This document shows, piece after piece, positions 39,077 through 51,949 of a DNA stretch of 64,000 nt (its first letter is position 1; every line of letters starts with the position of its first letter). The stretch is from assembly GCA_027625915.1 (NCBI GenBank), contig JANTQA010000075.1:620001-684000 (forward strand), read 5' to 3'. The DNA is from Anaeramoeba flamelloides. Lineage: Eukaryota > Metamonada > Anaeramoebidae. The translations under genes were made by a program, and so were the position numbers. The notes under the pieces are model-generated. The model searched no databases. It had not been told where the DNA came from and saw only the letters and a list, made by a program, of their open reading frames with translations.

Positions 39077-42000
39077 ATGAAACTTTTGTTAAGTCTTTTA
39101 TTCTTCTTATCCTTTGTGAGTATTTGTTATTCTCACCCTTATGTTGTCATTAATGACCTTGAACCAAGTGATGTTTGGGGATTAACACAAACCTCAATTA
39201 ATGGTCAAAATTGTTACAGTGGCTATGTGAAAGTAAATTCAACCTCAAACGGCTTTATGTTCTTTTTATTTTTCGAATCACAAGATGGAAACAAAGATGC
39301 TCCAGTTGCTCTTTGGTTACAAGGTTTGTTTTAAATACTTTTTAATTGCTTTCTTTTTTTTTTTTTTTTTTTTTGAAAAAAAGGGAAAAGAAATTTTTTT
39401 TGGAAATTTTGCTTTTTTTTTTTTTTTTTTGATTTTTAAATTAAAGAAAGTAATGGTTCCAAAAAAAGCGACTAATTTCTCTCAGACTCCAAGGCCAATG
39501 AAATTACTTTTTTTTTTTTTTTTTTTATTTTACTTTAATGTCTCTTTGTTTGGATCATAAACACAAGATCACACAATCTTTTTTTGACTAATCTTTTTGT
39601 TCTTGAAATTTGATGAAAAGAATGCAAATAACGACACGTTATTAATTCGAATCAAAATTAAGTCAGATTTTCTACAAATTTTTCAAAGTCTGAAGAAAAA
39701 GTTCAAAATATACCCTTAGTTGAGTATTTTAGTGTTTGGTTATTTGTTTAAAAATAAGTCAAACAAAATTTTGAATTGAATTTTCCAAAAATAATCTTCA
39801 ACGATCCAAGAAAAATTTACAAAAATTTCAACAACTTTTTTACTTAATTTTCCATTTTGAAAATATGGACACCATCATACATAACACTTTATTTGAAATT
39901 AGATTTCCATAATCAACTTATTTTGAAAATAGTTTCTTTCTTTTTATAAAAATAAAATTCTTTCTTCTCCTTTTTCCAAAGGGAGTTAAAAAAAAATAAA
40001 AAAAATTGAAAATTGAAAAGAATTTTTTGTTCAATGACCCTTTTTTACAAATTTGATAACTGTGTTTTCAAAGCATTTCAAAATAAAGATTATTTTCAAA
40101 ACGTCTTCTATAAAAAGAATATTTTGAAGATCAACTATTTTTCCAAAATTTCAAAACTTTTAAACCAACAAAATACTTTATTCGAAGCGAGTCAAAGAAA
40201 TTTAATGAATAGAAAATGAGCTAAACACCTTTTAAAATACAAATTTGAATTTATAGGTAGAATTATAAAAAAAAATTGAGACTTGTTATATGTTGATAAA
40301 TAAAATTAAAAAAATTTCCATTACACTTTCCGAAAAAATTTTTTCAAGAGATCAAAGTCAAAATTCTACGATTTAGTATTTTAAAACATGTTTTTATTCT
40401 TTGAATTTTCCTTTTGGAATTGGGTGTAATGGCGATTTATTTTTATTATATTTAAAGGTTTTAAATTTTTGTAAATATAAATGAAAATTCTGTTTCTATT
40501 ATTTTACAATTAACAGCATTGTCGAAAAGAGTTAACATTTAGAAAAAATAATCAACTAATTTGATTTTTCCTTTGGTTTGATATTTTTTTTTTGTTGTTT
40601 GTTACACAAGAGTAAATATGAATGTTGTAAAAAAATAGAGTTTTTACAATTTTAGAGATAAAATAGAGTTCTATGCAATTACCCACAATTTTGGTTATAG
40701 TAAATATAATTTCTGATTATCTTAATAGACTAATAATAATTTTAATCAAAAAATAGTTTGTTAAATACGAATCTTTCAATTTTTAAAAAAAAATCATTTT
40801 TCAAACGATTTATTGGTATTTACCAAACGATTAAATATTGAAAATCCCTTCAAACTCAAAAATCAAAACGGATATTATATTTACTATTACTAAAATTTGG
40901 ATAAATGCATGTAACTCTTTATTTATCTCTAAAATTGTAAAAACTCTATTTTTTTACAACATTCCATATTTACTCTTGTGTAGCTTTAAAAGTAAAGTGA
41001 GAATTTTTAAATTTTTGAAAATTAAAAATACCCTAACCTACCCAAAAAATTAAAAACACTCTACAAAATTAAATTAATCAATAACTCTTCACAAAAAGGT
41101 ATGCAAAATCTGAAACATTTGTTTTAAAAGTTCTTTAAATACTGGCACTTGGGATTTAAATGAGATAAAATTTCATTATTCTATCTTTTTTTCATTTTCT
41201 CTTTTTTATCATAATTCAAAATTCTTTCGTTTAGTATTCTTTAGTTCATTCAATATATAGCATAAAAGACAATCAAATAAATGAATAGAGATCACTAATT
41301 ACAATCTATTCTTGATTTGAAAACTCTTTTTTCTGAGTAAAAAAAAATAGAAAGGGGAAAAAAAAGAAAAGTGAAAGTTTTTTCCCATTTTTTATTCAAA
41401 CACAAGTATAAATACAGCTGTTTTAAAAATGTGATTACTAAAAGTTTTAAAAAGTGATCTTCAAACAACTAAAAAGAGCAAATCAAACATTTTGAGCAAC
41501 TTTTTTTGAAAACCTTTAGTAATTCCTTTGTTAAAACACTCCTAATGGAATTTTTATTTTGATTTTTTCATCTGTAACAAAGATTAAATAATTTAAACTC
41601 TCCTTGTTACTTAATTCTTCTTTTTGAATTCCAGATTTAAATAAGACTCTATTATTGCCCAAATGGCTTTACAGACTATCCTTATTTTAAGTTCTTTGAG
41701 GGATGAAATACATTATATTAATCAATAAAAATGATAAAAAAGTTAGTGAATTAAAGAAAAACTAAAATATTGCAATTTTTGTTTTTTTGTCGTTCTTTTT
41801 CTTGAATTCATTTAATTAATTTTTTAGGAAAAAACAAAAAAAACAAAAACAACTTAAAAACAAACCTAAATTCTCTTTATTTCTTCCCATTCCCTACTTG
41901 TATTTAATTGTGTTTAAAAAATGATTATTAATACTTGCCATAATATTATTTTGACAATCCAAAAATGCCAGGTTTAAAAAATAATTTTGATATATTCAGT

Positions 42001-45000
42001 ACCACTTTCAAGGCACAAACTTTGAACGAAAATTAATGCACAAAAAAAAATTCAAATTAGGGCACAAATTCATATTTTAGCAACATAAACTGAGAAAAAA
42101 AAAATATTTTATAAAAATGTGCCTTAATTTGTAATTTTTATTTTGTGCATTAATTTTCGTTCAAAGTTTGTGCCTTAAAAGAGGTACTGGCCGTATTTGA
42201 TTAAAAATCTTTTTGTTTCTCTAATTTTAATATTTCTAAAACCTTAAAATGTTGAAATTGAAGTAATTTAAGAAAAAAACTCCTGAGCTTATCAATATTA
42301 AAGAATTTAATTTTTCAAATTTTAATTATATACAATACAAAATAATAGAAGAAAATTTTGAATACTGATTAAACCAAAACAGTATTATAGTTTTTTTTTT
42401 CTCTTTACCAAAAATATAAGATCTTCCCATTCAATAATTTAATTAGTAATTTAATTAAACAACCTCATAGATTATTTATTTCATCTAATGGTTATGATTA
42501 TTCAAAATCAAGTCAAAATAGAGTGTCAATTTAATTTTCATAAACCAGTAATTAAAAAAAAAGATCAAACATGCTTTTTTTTTTTTCTTTTTTTAAAAAA
42601 CTAAAATTCTCTTAAATGATTGATTCTCTTTTATTTTCTTTTTTTTTTTTTTTCAATTACATTTATTAATTATTAATTACAAAAAAAATTTAAATTAAAT
42701 TTTAATTACTATCAAAATAATAGGTGGTCCTGGTTGTTCTGGTCTTGGAGGGGTATGTTTACTTTCAATCTTTCATTCTTTATTTTTAACATTAAATTTA
42801 AAATTAAATAAAAATTTGAATTCTTTTTCCAAAATTAAGATATTTTTACAATCTTAAAATTTGCTTAATAAACAAATTATCAAAAAAAAAAAAATATAAC
42901 AAATCACATATTTTATTGAACATCTAAAATTCACTAATATCCTCTCAAGATTTAATGGATCAAGATATATTCCCAATTAAATTCTATTAAAATAAAAAAA
43001 AAAAAAAAAAGAAAATCATTTATGATTACTTTTTTTTTTTTTTTCACAAAAATTTTTAGTTTGTATTAGTTTTTCTAAAAAATCATGATCTATTTTTACA
43101 AACTTGAATAAAAATTGAAAAAAAAAAAAAACCTTTATATTTTTTGAAAACTTTCAAACATATTAAATAGGCTTTAAAACAACACACACTATTAAACATT
43201 ATACATATATATCTGTAAAGGAATAACACATCCTTTTCTATAAATTTACAATAATTCTTAATTGAAATAGAATTTTCACAAAAATAGTCAAGTATAAAAA
43301 AAAAAATAATTTATTACCACAAATACAACTGTTTTCAAAAGTGTGGACTAAAGGTTTTAAAAGTCGTTAGCCAAACTGTTAGACTAACCCATTTGTAGCA
43401 GTTTGTATAACACTTTTTCAAACTAGGAATTCCTCACTTTTTTAAAAACAATTTTATACAAATGATTTTAAATCTTTTTCACATTTAGAAGACAAATACT
43501 GCACAAATTTATCAAAAAAACTTTGAGAATTAAGAAATCATTTTTTTCACCTGTGTGCTAAAAAGGAAACTGTAATAAACAAAATTTTTTTTTCAAATAC
43601 TATAAAAAAAACAAACAGCTCCGATCAGATTTTGATCAAAACTAAATATAATTGATTAAAACTACAGAACAAACTTGTTTTTTTCCACTAAAAAATGAAA
43701 AAAAAAAAAAAAAAAAACAAGAAAAGTAAACTAGTTCACATTTATCATTATATAATTTATATTCGTACTAACTTCAAAAAAAGTATATACGAACAAATGT
43801 AAAATAGTTATTAATTATTTACACCTCAATTTTAAAATCTATTAAGTTTGTTTAAATGAAAATCCAAAAGATATATATTATTCTACTTATTATTTTATTT
43901 GAAAACTAAGCTAAAAAAAATGATAAAAAATAACCAATTTTCGAGGGAAATTTATATTGGTGATTTTTGGTCATTTTTTTTCCTTAAAGATTCTCACGAC
44001 TCCAACCAAAAATAACTCACGTAATTTAACTCATTGCTTCGAAAATGAGAAAGCTATTTTTCAATCAGAGTGTGCTTTAAATATCACCCTATCAAGAAAA
44101 ATATATTACTTATTTTCTCAAATTCATTTAAATAACTTATTTTTATACCAAAAATTACTAAAATATGATAATTTAATTTTAATAGATTTTGATTAATTAA
44201 AAATCTTTGGGAGTGAGATCAAATTCTAATTTTATTTAATTTTAAAATTAACATAATACTAATTATTATTTTCTTCTTTTTTTTTATATAAAATAAACTC
44301 AAAACATATCTTTTCTTAACAATCTAAAATTCTTTTATTATTAATTCAATAGTTTGTGAATTATTACTTGAACTTTTCTTAAATTTTAAAAAAACAAATA
44401 AAAATAGGATTTCTCTGATTAAAACTAAATTCATTTTGAAATAATAATATAAAAAATTAAAAAAAAAAAAAAACAGTATGATTTTAGAAAATGGACCAGT
44501 TTTAATCAAACAAGACTCTACACTTTACAACAATCCTTATGGCTGGAATAAGCAAATGCATTTATTATATGTTGACAACCCAGTTGGAGCAGGATATAGT
44601 TATGTTGAAAAAGAAAATGGTTACCCCACTGACGAGGTTTGGATGGCCAATGAATTATATACCGCATTGTCTGTTTTCTTTTCGAAATACCAAAAGTACT
44701 CCACAAATGATTTTTATATTTTCGGTGAAAGTTATGCCGGTTTGTTAATTTCCACTATTTTATTTTTTATTTTTTATTTTTTATTTTTTATTTTTTATTT
44801 TTTTTATTTTGTGTTTGATAAAGAATTAACTCATTTGCATCTAAAAGTTTATTTGAATAAAAAAGAATTATTTTCTCGATTTACAGATGAATTTATATAA
44901 TGTACAATGAAAAAATATTAAAATTAAATGAAAAATTCTTAGAATGTAATGAAATGAAAATAATAATATCAATTATTATCCTACTTCAACAATAAAATAA

Positions 45001-47205
45001 ACTTTATTTAAAACAAAAAAAAAAAAAACCAAAAAAGTATTCAATTTCAATTATCTGATAAGTGTAGATTCGATTTGCTTGTTCTAAAAATCATCAAAGA
45101 TTTAAAATATTTTGAACTCGAAGAATATTTTTTTTGAGGAACTCTGTAGATTTTTATTAAGGGTATAGTAAAAGTTAAAAGAATATTTCAAAAGCCCATT
45201 TTTTCTAATTTGATTTCCTTTTGAAAATGGCTATCTAAACCCCATTTCAAAAATTGTGACTCACTTGAAATAATAAATTTGAAAAAAAAAAAATATTCTT
45301 TAGTATTCGAGAACAACTAATTATTACCCTCTTTTAATAATTCACTTTTTGATCATTCCAAATATATAAAAATTTGATATTTTAAACTTTATAAAAAAAA
45401 TAAAATCAAAAACTAAAAAAAAGTGAGTCAAAATTTTTTAAAAAATGCATTACGAATTTTTTGTTACTGAAATTTTACTGAAAAAAGTGTTAAAAAAAAG
45501 ATTTTTTTCTTCTGATAATCATTAAATTCATTTTAAAAAGACATTACAGATTCTAAATTTTCTTTTTGTTTATTGGTATTTTCGAAGATTTTTTTTTTTT
45601 TTCTGTTTTATTCAAAAAAAAAAAAGGGATCAAAAAGAAAAAAAAAAAAAAGAAAAAGAAGAAATTACAACCAAAAATGAAAAACAAAAGAAAAACAAAA
45701 AGAAAAAGAAAGAGAAAAAGAAAAAGAAAAAGAAAAAGCAAAAGAAAAAGAAAAAGAAAAGAAAAACAAAAATTTGAAAAAGCAAAAAATATACATTAAT
45801 CGAAAAGATCAATCTTTGAAACGATAGAAAAGGGATTTGAAATTTCATTTGGGGAAAATTTATTGGTTTAGATTGGAAATCTTTTCTTTTTTGGGATTTT
45901 TAACAAATTTTCTTTGGGATAAAGGCAGAGTCAAGCAAAACCCCCAAGAAACCATCCGGATAAACTATAACATTTTCCCATGTGATGTATAATCCTTAAA
46001 TAACACAAAAACATTTTTTATCAAAATCAATTACCTCTGACTTAAATTTCCAACTTTTTTGTTTTCAGTAATTATTTTTTGTAATTTGAAAATTCTTTTT
46101 AAAAAAACATTTATTTGATGAACGAATAAACTTTAGTCAAATATTAAATATTGAAATAAACAATTTGGTATCAAGAGAAAAAATTTGTTAATTATCAGAA
46201 AAAAATAACCTTTTTTAAAGCTTATATTTCAGATCTAAAAGATGATTTGTTTTTAATAACTTTAATTGAATATTCTTTGAATTTATAGTTTAATTCTTGA
46301 AATTATTAAAAAAATTTAAATTAAAAAAACCAAGGACAAAAATCTCAAAAATAAATTTTCAATTTATATTTTCAAACCTTCTCTTTACTAAACTAATTAA
46401 TAATAAACTAATGAAACGAAACATCTTCCACAAACCTCTCTAAATAGGTAAATACATTCCAGCAATTTCCTATAAAATCTATGAAGAAGGAAATAAAATA
46501 AATTTAAAAGGATTTAGTATTGGTGATGGCTTAACCGATCCACTTTCACAAATCCCACATTTCAGTGACTATGCTTATGCAACTGGATTAATTGATATTA
46601 ACCAAAAGGCCCAAATTGTTGAAATCGAAAACAAAGCACTTGCTGCCATCAAAAACAAAGAATACACCAAAGGACAAGATCTCTTTTATCAAGCTGTAAA
46701 CACCATTGTCGGCTGGGCAGGCGGCGTCAACGAATACGATATCCGTGATTATCAAGGGTATGATTTTGGCGTTGCAACTGAATATTTCAATTCCACAGCA
46801 GCAAAAAAAAATTTCGGCGCAAATGTTGATTGGAATTTCTGTTCCGACCCTGCTCAAGACGCATTACTTGCCGATTTTAGCAAAACCGTCAAACCTCTCG
46901 TAGATGTACTTGTTCAACAAGGATACAAAGTCTTGCTTTATAATGGTCAATTCGATTTAATCGTTAACCTCTTGGGCGCAGAGGACTGGATCAAAAATAT
47001 CAATTGGGCAGGTAAAACTAATTTTAATAATGCAGACAGAAAAATTTGGAAAGTTGACGACAACGTTGCTGGATATGTTAAAAATTACGAAAACCTAACA
47101 TACATTATGCTCTTAGCATCAGGTCATCTTGCACCTATGAATCAACCAAAAAATACTTATGATATGATCTCACGGTTTGTTAACGACAAGCCTTTTGCCA
47201 ATTAA
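39077..47205 (+). CDS. Serine carboxypeptidase (S10 family)
   Basis: A secreted or lysosomal exopeptidase removing C-terminal residues. Exons are 39077-39323, 42724-42752, 44477-44739 and 46448-47205, about 431 residues. Residues 1-19 (MKLLLSLLFFLSFVSICYS) are a signal peptide. Family landmarks: LWLQGGPGCSGLGG (oxyanion region), MILENGPV, NPYGWNKQMHLLYVDNPVGA, the nucleophile GESYAG (Ser about 177), YNGQFDLIV (Asp about 349) and ASGHLAP (His about 406). The sequence resembles the vitellogenic/retinoid-inducible subgroup. The 29-base second exon and the third exon do not join in frame with standard GT-AG borders: one base too many lies in the GGAGGGG run at 42747-42753. This may be an assembly error, an unusual splice site or a real lesion. 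Introns are 3.4, 1.7 and 1.7 kb. Confidence 0.92.
41215..41410. repeat. Dispersed repeat (partner 29350-29560)
   Basis: See the partner. The best-conserved part is at the right end, gtgaaagttttttcccattt followed by tttattcaaa. Confidence 0.45.
41995..42193. mobile_element. CAGT-ended TA-flanked MITE, copy 3
   Basis: Left end TTCAGTACCACTTTCAAGGC and inverted right end ending TTAAAAGAGGTACTGGCCG, with TA at both borders (41993-41994, 42194-42195). The central arms with GCACAAACTTTGAACGAAAA and its inverse are nearly perfect. About 199 bp, non-coding, inside the first carboxypeptidase intron. Confidence 0.7.
45246..45790. repeat. GTGACTCACTT inverted repeat with A/G tail, copy 2
   Basis: TTCAAAAATTGTGACTCACTT at 45246 and inverted AAGTGAGTCAAAATTTTTT at 45420-45440. 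Similarity to 21454-22020 extends to the right through cattacgaattttttgttac and a long AAAAAG-type tract (45640-45760). Located in the third carboxypeptidase intron (44740-46447). Confidence 0.6.
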
Positions 47206-47718
47206 TTAATTCTGAATTCTGATTATTTCTCGAATGAACAAGATTTATTTGATTATTTTTGCTAATGCTTTTCATTTCTTATTTTGACATTTTTAACACA
47301 GCAAATTACATATTAGATATTTGGTTATTAATTTTTTTTTTTTTTTATAAATCACTTATTGATGCAGTTTATTATTTAATCGATTTTTTTCATTAACAAA
47401 AATTGATGAGTCAACTTTAGAACGAAATAAATTTTTTTTTTTTTTTTTTCCTTTTTCTTTCTCTTTATAAAACAATCCAATAATTTGGAACGAGATAATT
47501 ATTTTCATGTAAAGATGAAACTAATTTCAAGTTCTTAAAATCATCTTAAAAGAGTATTTTAACATTTTGAAAGTCTTATTATTAGAGATAAAAAATTTTT
47601 TTCATGAGATAAGTAAACCAACAATCCCTTATTTATGCTTTTGAGTTTTTAATATTTGTTTTTATTTACAGCATGTAAAAATTGACCTTGTTTCAACATT
47701 TAGATTTTAAACCAACTA

Positions 47719-48505
47719 AAATCTTTTTCAGTCAAAAGGGGACAGTTTTATTGAAGAAATAGAACATATACTGTCAGTTCCATTTTTAATACACAAATTT
47801 CAACAAAATTTAAGGCTCAATAAAAATCTCAAATTAAGGCACAAAATTCAAATTCTAGTAAAATGATTTGTCTAAAAAAAACATTCCAAATTTTGATCCT
47901 TAATTTGAGAATTTTTTGTGCCTTAAATTTCGTTGAAAGTTTGTGTCTTAAAAGTGGAAATAACTGTACTATGATTTTAATTCGGTTTTCTTCTCAAAAT
48001 AAATTTATAATTTTTAGATAAATATTATTTTCCCTAATTTGGTCATTTCATCTTATTGTTAATTTTTATTTTTCTTGTTTACTTTTTCTTTTTTATTTAT
48101 TTTTTTTTTTTTTTTTTTTTTTGAGAAAGGAAATTTGAAAAAAAAAAATTTTTGATAACCTTCAAATTAAGTTAAGAAAATTGAAGATTTTTGATTTCTT
48201 TTAAAATTCAAACATTTTTAATTAAAAAATCTAATTATTAACAATTTTATTTTTCCAAAGAAATTCTGAAAATTTTCACAATACTTTACAATGAAAGGCG
48301 CATAAAAATTTCTTTAATATTTTATTTTTTTGAAATGTATAGTTTATTCAGGTTTTTTTTTATTTTTTTTTTATGAATCTCATCTTTAATTTGAAGTTTA
48401 TTATTTCTATTATATCTAATAAATTATCTTTTGAATGATTCTTGTAAAAAAAAAAAAAAATCGAAATGTTGATTTTTTGATTGGCATTTTGAGTGAAATG
48501 GAGTT
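47719..48505. mobile_element. 540-bp-type TA element, copy 1, interrupted by a MITE
   Basis: Left end AAATCTTTTTCAGTCAAAAG and inverted right end AACTCCATTTCACTCAAAAT, each bordered by TA. The left part tcagtcaaaaggggacagtt and ttattgaagaaatag match the copy at 54289. The internal MITE (47771-47966) accounts for the extra length: 787 minus about 198 leaves about 590 bp. Non-coding. Confidence 0.65.
47771..47966. mobile_element. CAGT-type TA-flanked MITE, copy 4 (nested)
   Basis: Starts CTGTCAGTTCCATTTTTAAT and ends with the inverted AAGTGGAAATAACTG, between TA (47769-47770 and 47967-47968). Arms containing TTGTGCCTTAAATTTCGTTG and its inverse are well preserved. It lies within the larger TA element, so it inserted later. 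Confidence 0.75.
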
Positions 48506-49221
48506 TACTTTCACCACTTTAACTTCTTAGCCCAGTTTTCCCTGATAAAAAAATACAAAAAACAAATAAAAATTTCCAAAATGTTTGATTCAACTAAAAA
48601 ACGTTTTGAGTGAAACATAATTATTTCTAAATTTGAATTTAATTAACTTTATCTCAATTCGAAAAATTTGGAAATACTCAAATTAAAAAATATAAAAAAA
48701 AATCTAATTTTTTATTTGTTTTTAAAATATAAATTAAATGATATTTAAGTAACCTAAAATGATTATTTTTAAATGTAATAATTTTTATCCAAATAAATGG
48801 AAAAAAAATTTAAAGAAAAAAATATTAATCAGTTTGTCAAAAATAATGAAATTGGAAGAACAAAAAAAAAATATTGTCCATTTGTAGAAGAAGATAATGA
48901 TTTTAAAATCAGTTATATTCTAGTTTAAATAACTATTTAATCCATATTTTAACTCAAATTTTTATATTTAAAGCAAAAAAGGGATAAAAGATCAAAATTA
49001 ACAAATATTTCGAACCAAAATGACAATTTTTGAATAATAAAAATGGGAATTTCATTTTTTTATTTCAAAAGTTAAAGGAATATCCCGGTAAATTTAAATA
49101 ATAAAAAAAAAAAAAATAAACTTTTTTGTAAGTACCACGAAAATTTCACAAATAATTGATTTAAAAATTGTAAAAAACCATTTAACTTTAATACAAAAAA
49201 TGTATTATTTTTTACATAAAC

Positions 49222-49359
49222 CTTTCGAGTATCTAATAAATTTTTTTGAATTGAAAAATTCTTTTGAATTTGAGGATTTATCTCTTTAATTTGATTTCTT
49301 AAAATCTTTACTTGAAATTCCCAACAACAGTGTAAACAATATTGATTTAGATCTTTCAT
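49222..49359 (-). CDS. Possible first exon of a small gene
   Basis: 46 codons from an ATG at 49359 to a GTTTAT donor. It reads MKDLNQYCLHCCWEFQVKIL then RNQIKEINPQIQKNFSIQKN, a Gln/Asn/Lys-rich, probably helical segment. Not recognised, and no second exon was found. An alternative frame from an ATG at 49380 is open for 31 codons. It is arranged divergently from the block at 49472, with 112 bp between the two start codons. Confidence 0.22.
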
Positions 49360-49471
49360 TTGTCTTTTCAGTTTTGTTCATATTAATAAATTAAAAAAAA
49401 ATTAATAGAATAAAAAAATGCTATTTAAAAGAGATACATTTTGTCCGTATGAGATCCAATACTATTAGATT

Positions 49472-49834
49472 ATGGGGTATATTTTTTATGGTCACTTTTT
49501 GGGAGAATATGATCAAATTACAATTGGCCACCTTCTCGCTAAAATGATCATTCAAAAATTTGCAGAAATTTCACAAACCTTTATATATAAGTAAAAGGTT
49601 AGACACTACCACTACATATCATTTATGTTATTCTTCTATTTAACTAAACTCAACTTTAGTCATCTATCTATCATTGAAAAAATATTTCGAATCTAACAAA
49701 ACAGTTTGCCTTATAGGAAAAGTGGGGAAAACAAAAAAGAAAAAACAAAAAATGAAAAAATATATTTGTTAAAATCAAAAATATTTTCAAATTTTAGGGT
49801 AGGTGTTGTATTGTTATTCTTTCAACACTTTTAA
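49472..49834 (+). CDS. Possible small two-exon gene, 78 residues
   Basis: Not recognised. Exon 49472-49590 starts at an ATG and reads MGYIFYGHFLGEYDQITIGH then LLAKMIIQKFAEISQTFIY, with a GTAAAA donor. Exon 49717-49834 follows the acceptor TGCCTTATAG, continues in frame (KKSGENKKEKTKNEK, then a hydrophobic end) and stops at TAA. The first exon is GC-richer than the flanks and has mixed residues. The second is lysine-rich and less convincing. Convergent with the phosphatase gene, whose stop codon is 148 bp further on. Confidence 0.35.
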
Positions 49835-49981
49835 TTGTATCCAAATTTTTTTAATTTAGTTTACATACTTTAAATATTTTGGTATTGTCCTTAGAATCTA
49901 CTCCTTCAGATTCTTACGATTAATTTTTGAAATAAAAATAAAAATAAAAAAAAAAAACAAGGAAAATTTCAAAAAACTGTT

Positions 49982-51949
49982 TTAATTATTAAAACTGTTT
50001 TCCAAATCACCAAACGTATATAATTTTTCAAGTAAAGTTACAAAATTGTCACCCTTTGGTTTTTTTGTTCTACACCAAAAACGATAACGAATATTCAAGG
50101 AATCTTGAAAGAATTTTAACAAAAGCTGATCTTCATTTTGAACTTTTGTCAAAAGGTTATCTGAAATTGTATTTGGGATCAAAATCTTTTCTTTTTTGAT
50201 TTGCTGTACGATTTCGAGTAATACCTGTTCACACAATTTACTTTGTTCTTTTTCTGTCAACTTTTTCGATTGAAAAAGAATTCCTTTGAGGGTATTGTTA
50301 TAAATTTTCCAAATTCTTGATTGAGAAGATAACAGGTTATATGTTTGGTGAGGCTTGGAGTCTCCTTCAAGAGAAAACCCCATTTCCTTCCATAGTTTTA
50401 ATTGGAAAACAAACGAAGAATTGGGGAATATGATCGGTCGCTTTTTGTGAACGAGCTTGTGTGCCTTTTCGTAAGAGCAATTTTTTTTTCTCATAAGGTA
50501 ACTAATCACAGCAGAGGACGATCGCGAGACACCTGCAAAGCAATGGAATAAGATTCTATTTTTTTTTGTTTTTAATGACTCGCCAACAAAGTTAAAGAGC
50601 TCGATTAGATCCTCGATTATGAAATAAGAAAAGGTATCCTCCCAATTACGATAGAAATATGTTACATTTTCAATCCGACCACTGTTTGGATCTTCTAAAA
50701 GTCGAACAATATGGCTGATCTTTAAAAAATATATGTTTTGTTTTGGCAAGTTTGTTATGAGGCAATTTAAAATTTTCAAGAAAACAAAAAAAGAAATTGG
50801 AGAGAGATCAAAAAATTATTACTCGATACTTTTTAATTACCCTTTCGTTGCATGCAGTAAAATAGTCACTAAGATAAATTTGCTTCGTAATTTGTGAAAT
50901 ATCTGTTGGAAGTGCTGTTGATTTCATTGGATCTTTTCTTTTAGAAGAAGCTTTTATTCTGTGAAAAAAATTGAAAAAATGTTTTTTTTTTTAGATTCAA
51001 ATTCTTTTCATAAATAAAGAGACAAAAACGTTTTTAAAAGAATACACTTTCTTTTTTTCAATCAGTCCAGACCTAAAATACTATTTTTTGTTTTTTTTTG
51101 TTTTGTGATCACATAAATAAAGAAACTTTTAACTTATTTTGATCGAATTGATCAAATGTATTCCTTATACTTTGGTTTATCAGTGAAACAAAAAATAGAT
51201 TGTTGTGAATTCGAACAAAAATTCCTCTTCGTTGATTTTAAGATACAAATGTTAATTTTTTTTTTGTTCTTTAGTTTCGAACAAAAAAGAAATGTGAAAA
51301 AAAATTAGTTACAATTTAAATCTGATTTACAACTTTGTAAAATACAAGTACAAAACTAACTCGATACCACCTAAACTCTTAATTTATTTCTTATTTTATA
51401 TCAGAGAATAATTTCCTGCAAAGAATTTGATTTAAGGGACGAGATATATTTTATCATTTGAAAAATTTTTAATTTCGAAAACCTAATTGAAAAAAAATTT
51501 TGTGAGTGCTACCAGATATTGAAACTTTGAAACCCAAAAACCATTCAATGATCTATTCATGAAAAAAAAGCGAACCAGAATTGAATCTTTAATTTTTCTA
51601 TTTTATTCCGTTTTTTATGAATAAAATTTTTGAGTTTTATTAAATTAGGTTTTGGATCTTGAAATTTGTTTCTGGGAATATATGAAATCAATCATAGAAT
51701 AAACTAAAAAAAATAGACCCGAGAAGGTGTGTATTTTAAACAACTATTTTCTTTTTGAAGAACAAAAACGAAAAATCACCTTTCCAAATAAATTTGTTGA
51801 AATCAAGAATGAATAAAAAAAAAAATTGAACAATTGCCTATTATCCAAGATTAGTTTTTTCTTTATCTCCTTAATTTGGATGAACCAAAAAAAGTTATTT
51901 ACCTTGAATTTCTCGCCCGATTATTAATTATTATTATTTTAAAAAACAT
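49982..51949 (-). CDS. Dual-specificity protein phosphatase
   Basis: A cysteine-dependent phosphatase removing phosphate from Tyr and Ser/Thr. Exons are 51903-51949, 50841-50958 and 49982-50719, giving 300 residues. Seen: ISQITKQIYLSDYFTACNER (about 36-55), ISHIVRLLED, the general acid region YRNWEDTFSY (Asp83) and the active site FHCFAGVSRSSSAVISYLMR with Cys115 and Arg121 (H-C-x5-R-S). KLVHKKRPIIFPNSSFVFQL matches the end of the DSP fold. The 130 or so C-terminal residues are Lys/Leu-rich without recognised domains. The first exon (MFFKIIIINNRARNS) is less sure: it fits in phase with a strong acceptor TTTTTTTTCACAG, but translation could start at the ATG at 50927. About nine residues usual after TACN are missing, so a micro-exon may be hidden in the 121-bp intron. 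Confidence 0.87.

Larger units (their letters stand above)
39324..42723 (+). other. 3.4-kb first intron of the carboxypeptidase gene
   Basis: Donor CAAG/GTTTGT and acceptor AATAG/GTGG. It holds a dispersed repeat (41215-41410) and a TA-flanked MITE (41995-42193), the rest being AT-rich. No independent gene was found. Confidence 0.8.
47206..49221. other. Interval after the carboxypeptidase gene; contains a nested element
   Basis: Apart from the nested insertion at 47719-48505 there is only AT-rich sequence with homopolymers. No gene is supported. Confidence 0.5.

Noticed and set aside
45553-45848. Lys/Arg- or Phe-rich frames around 45553-45848
   Set aside because: They are translations of the A/G tail of the GTGACTCACTT repeat inside an intron.
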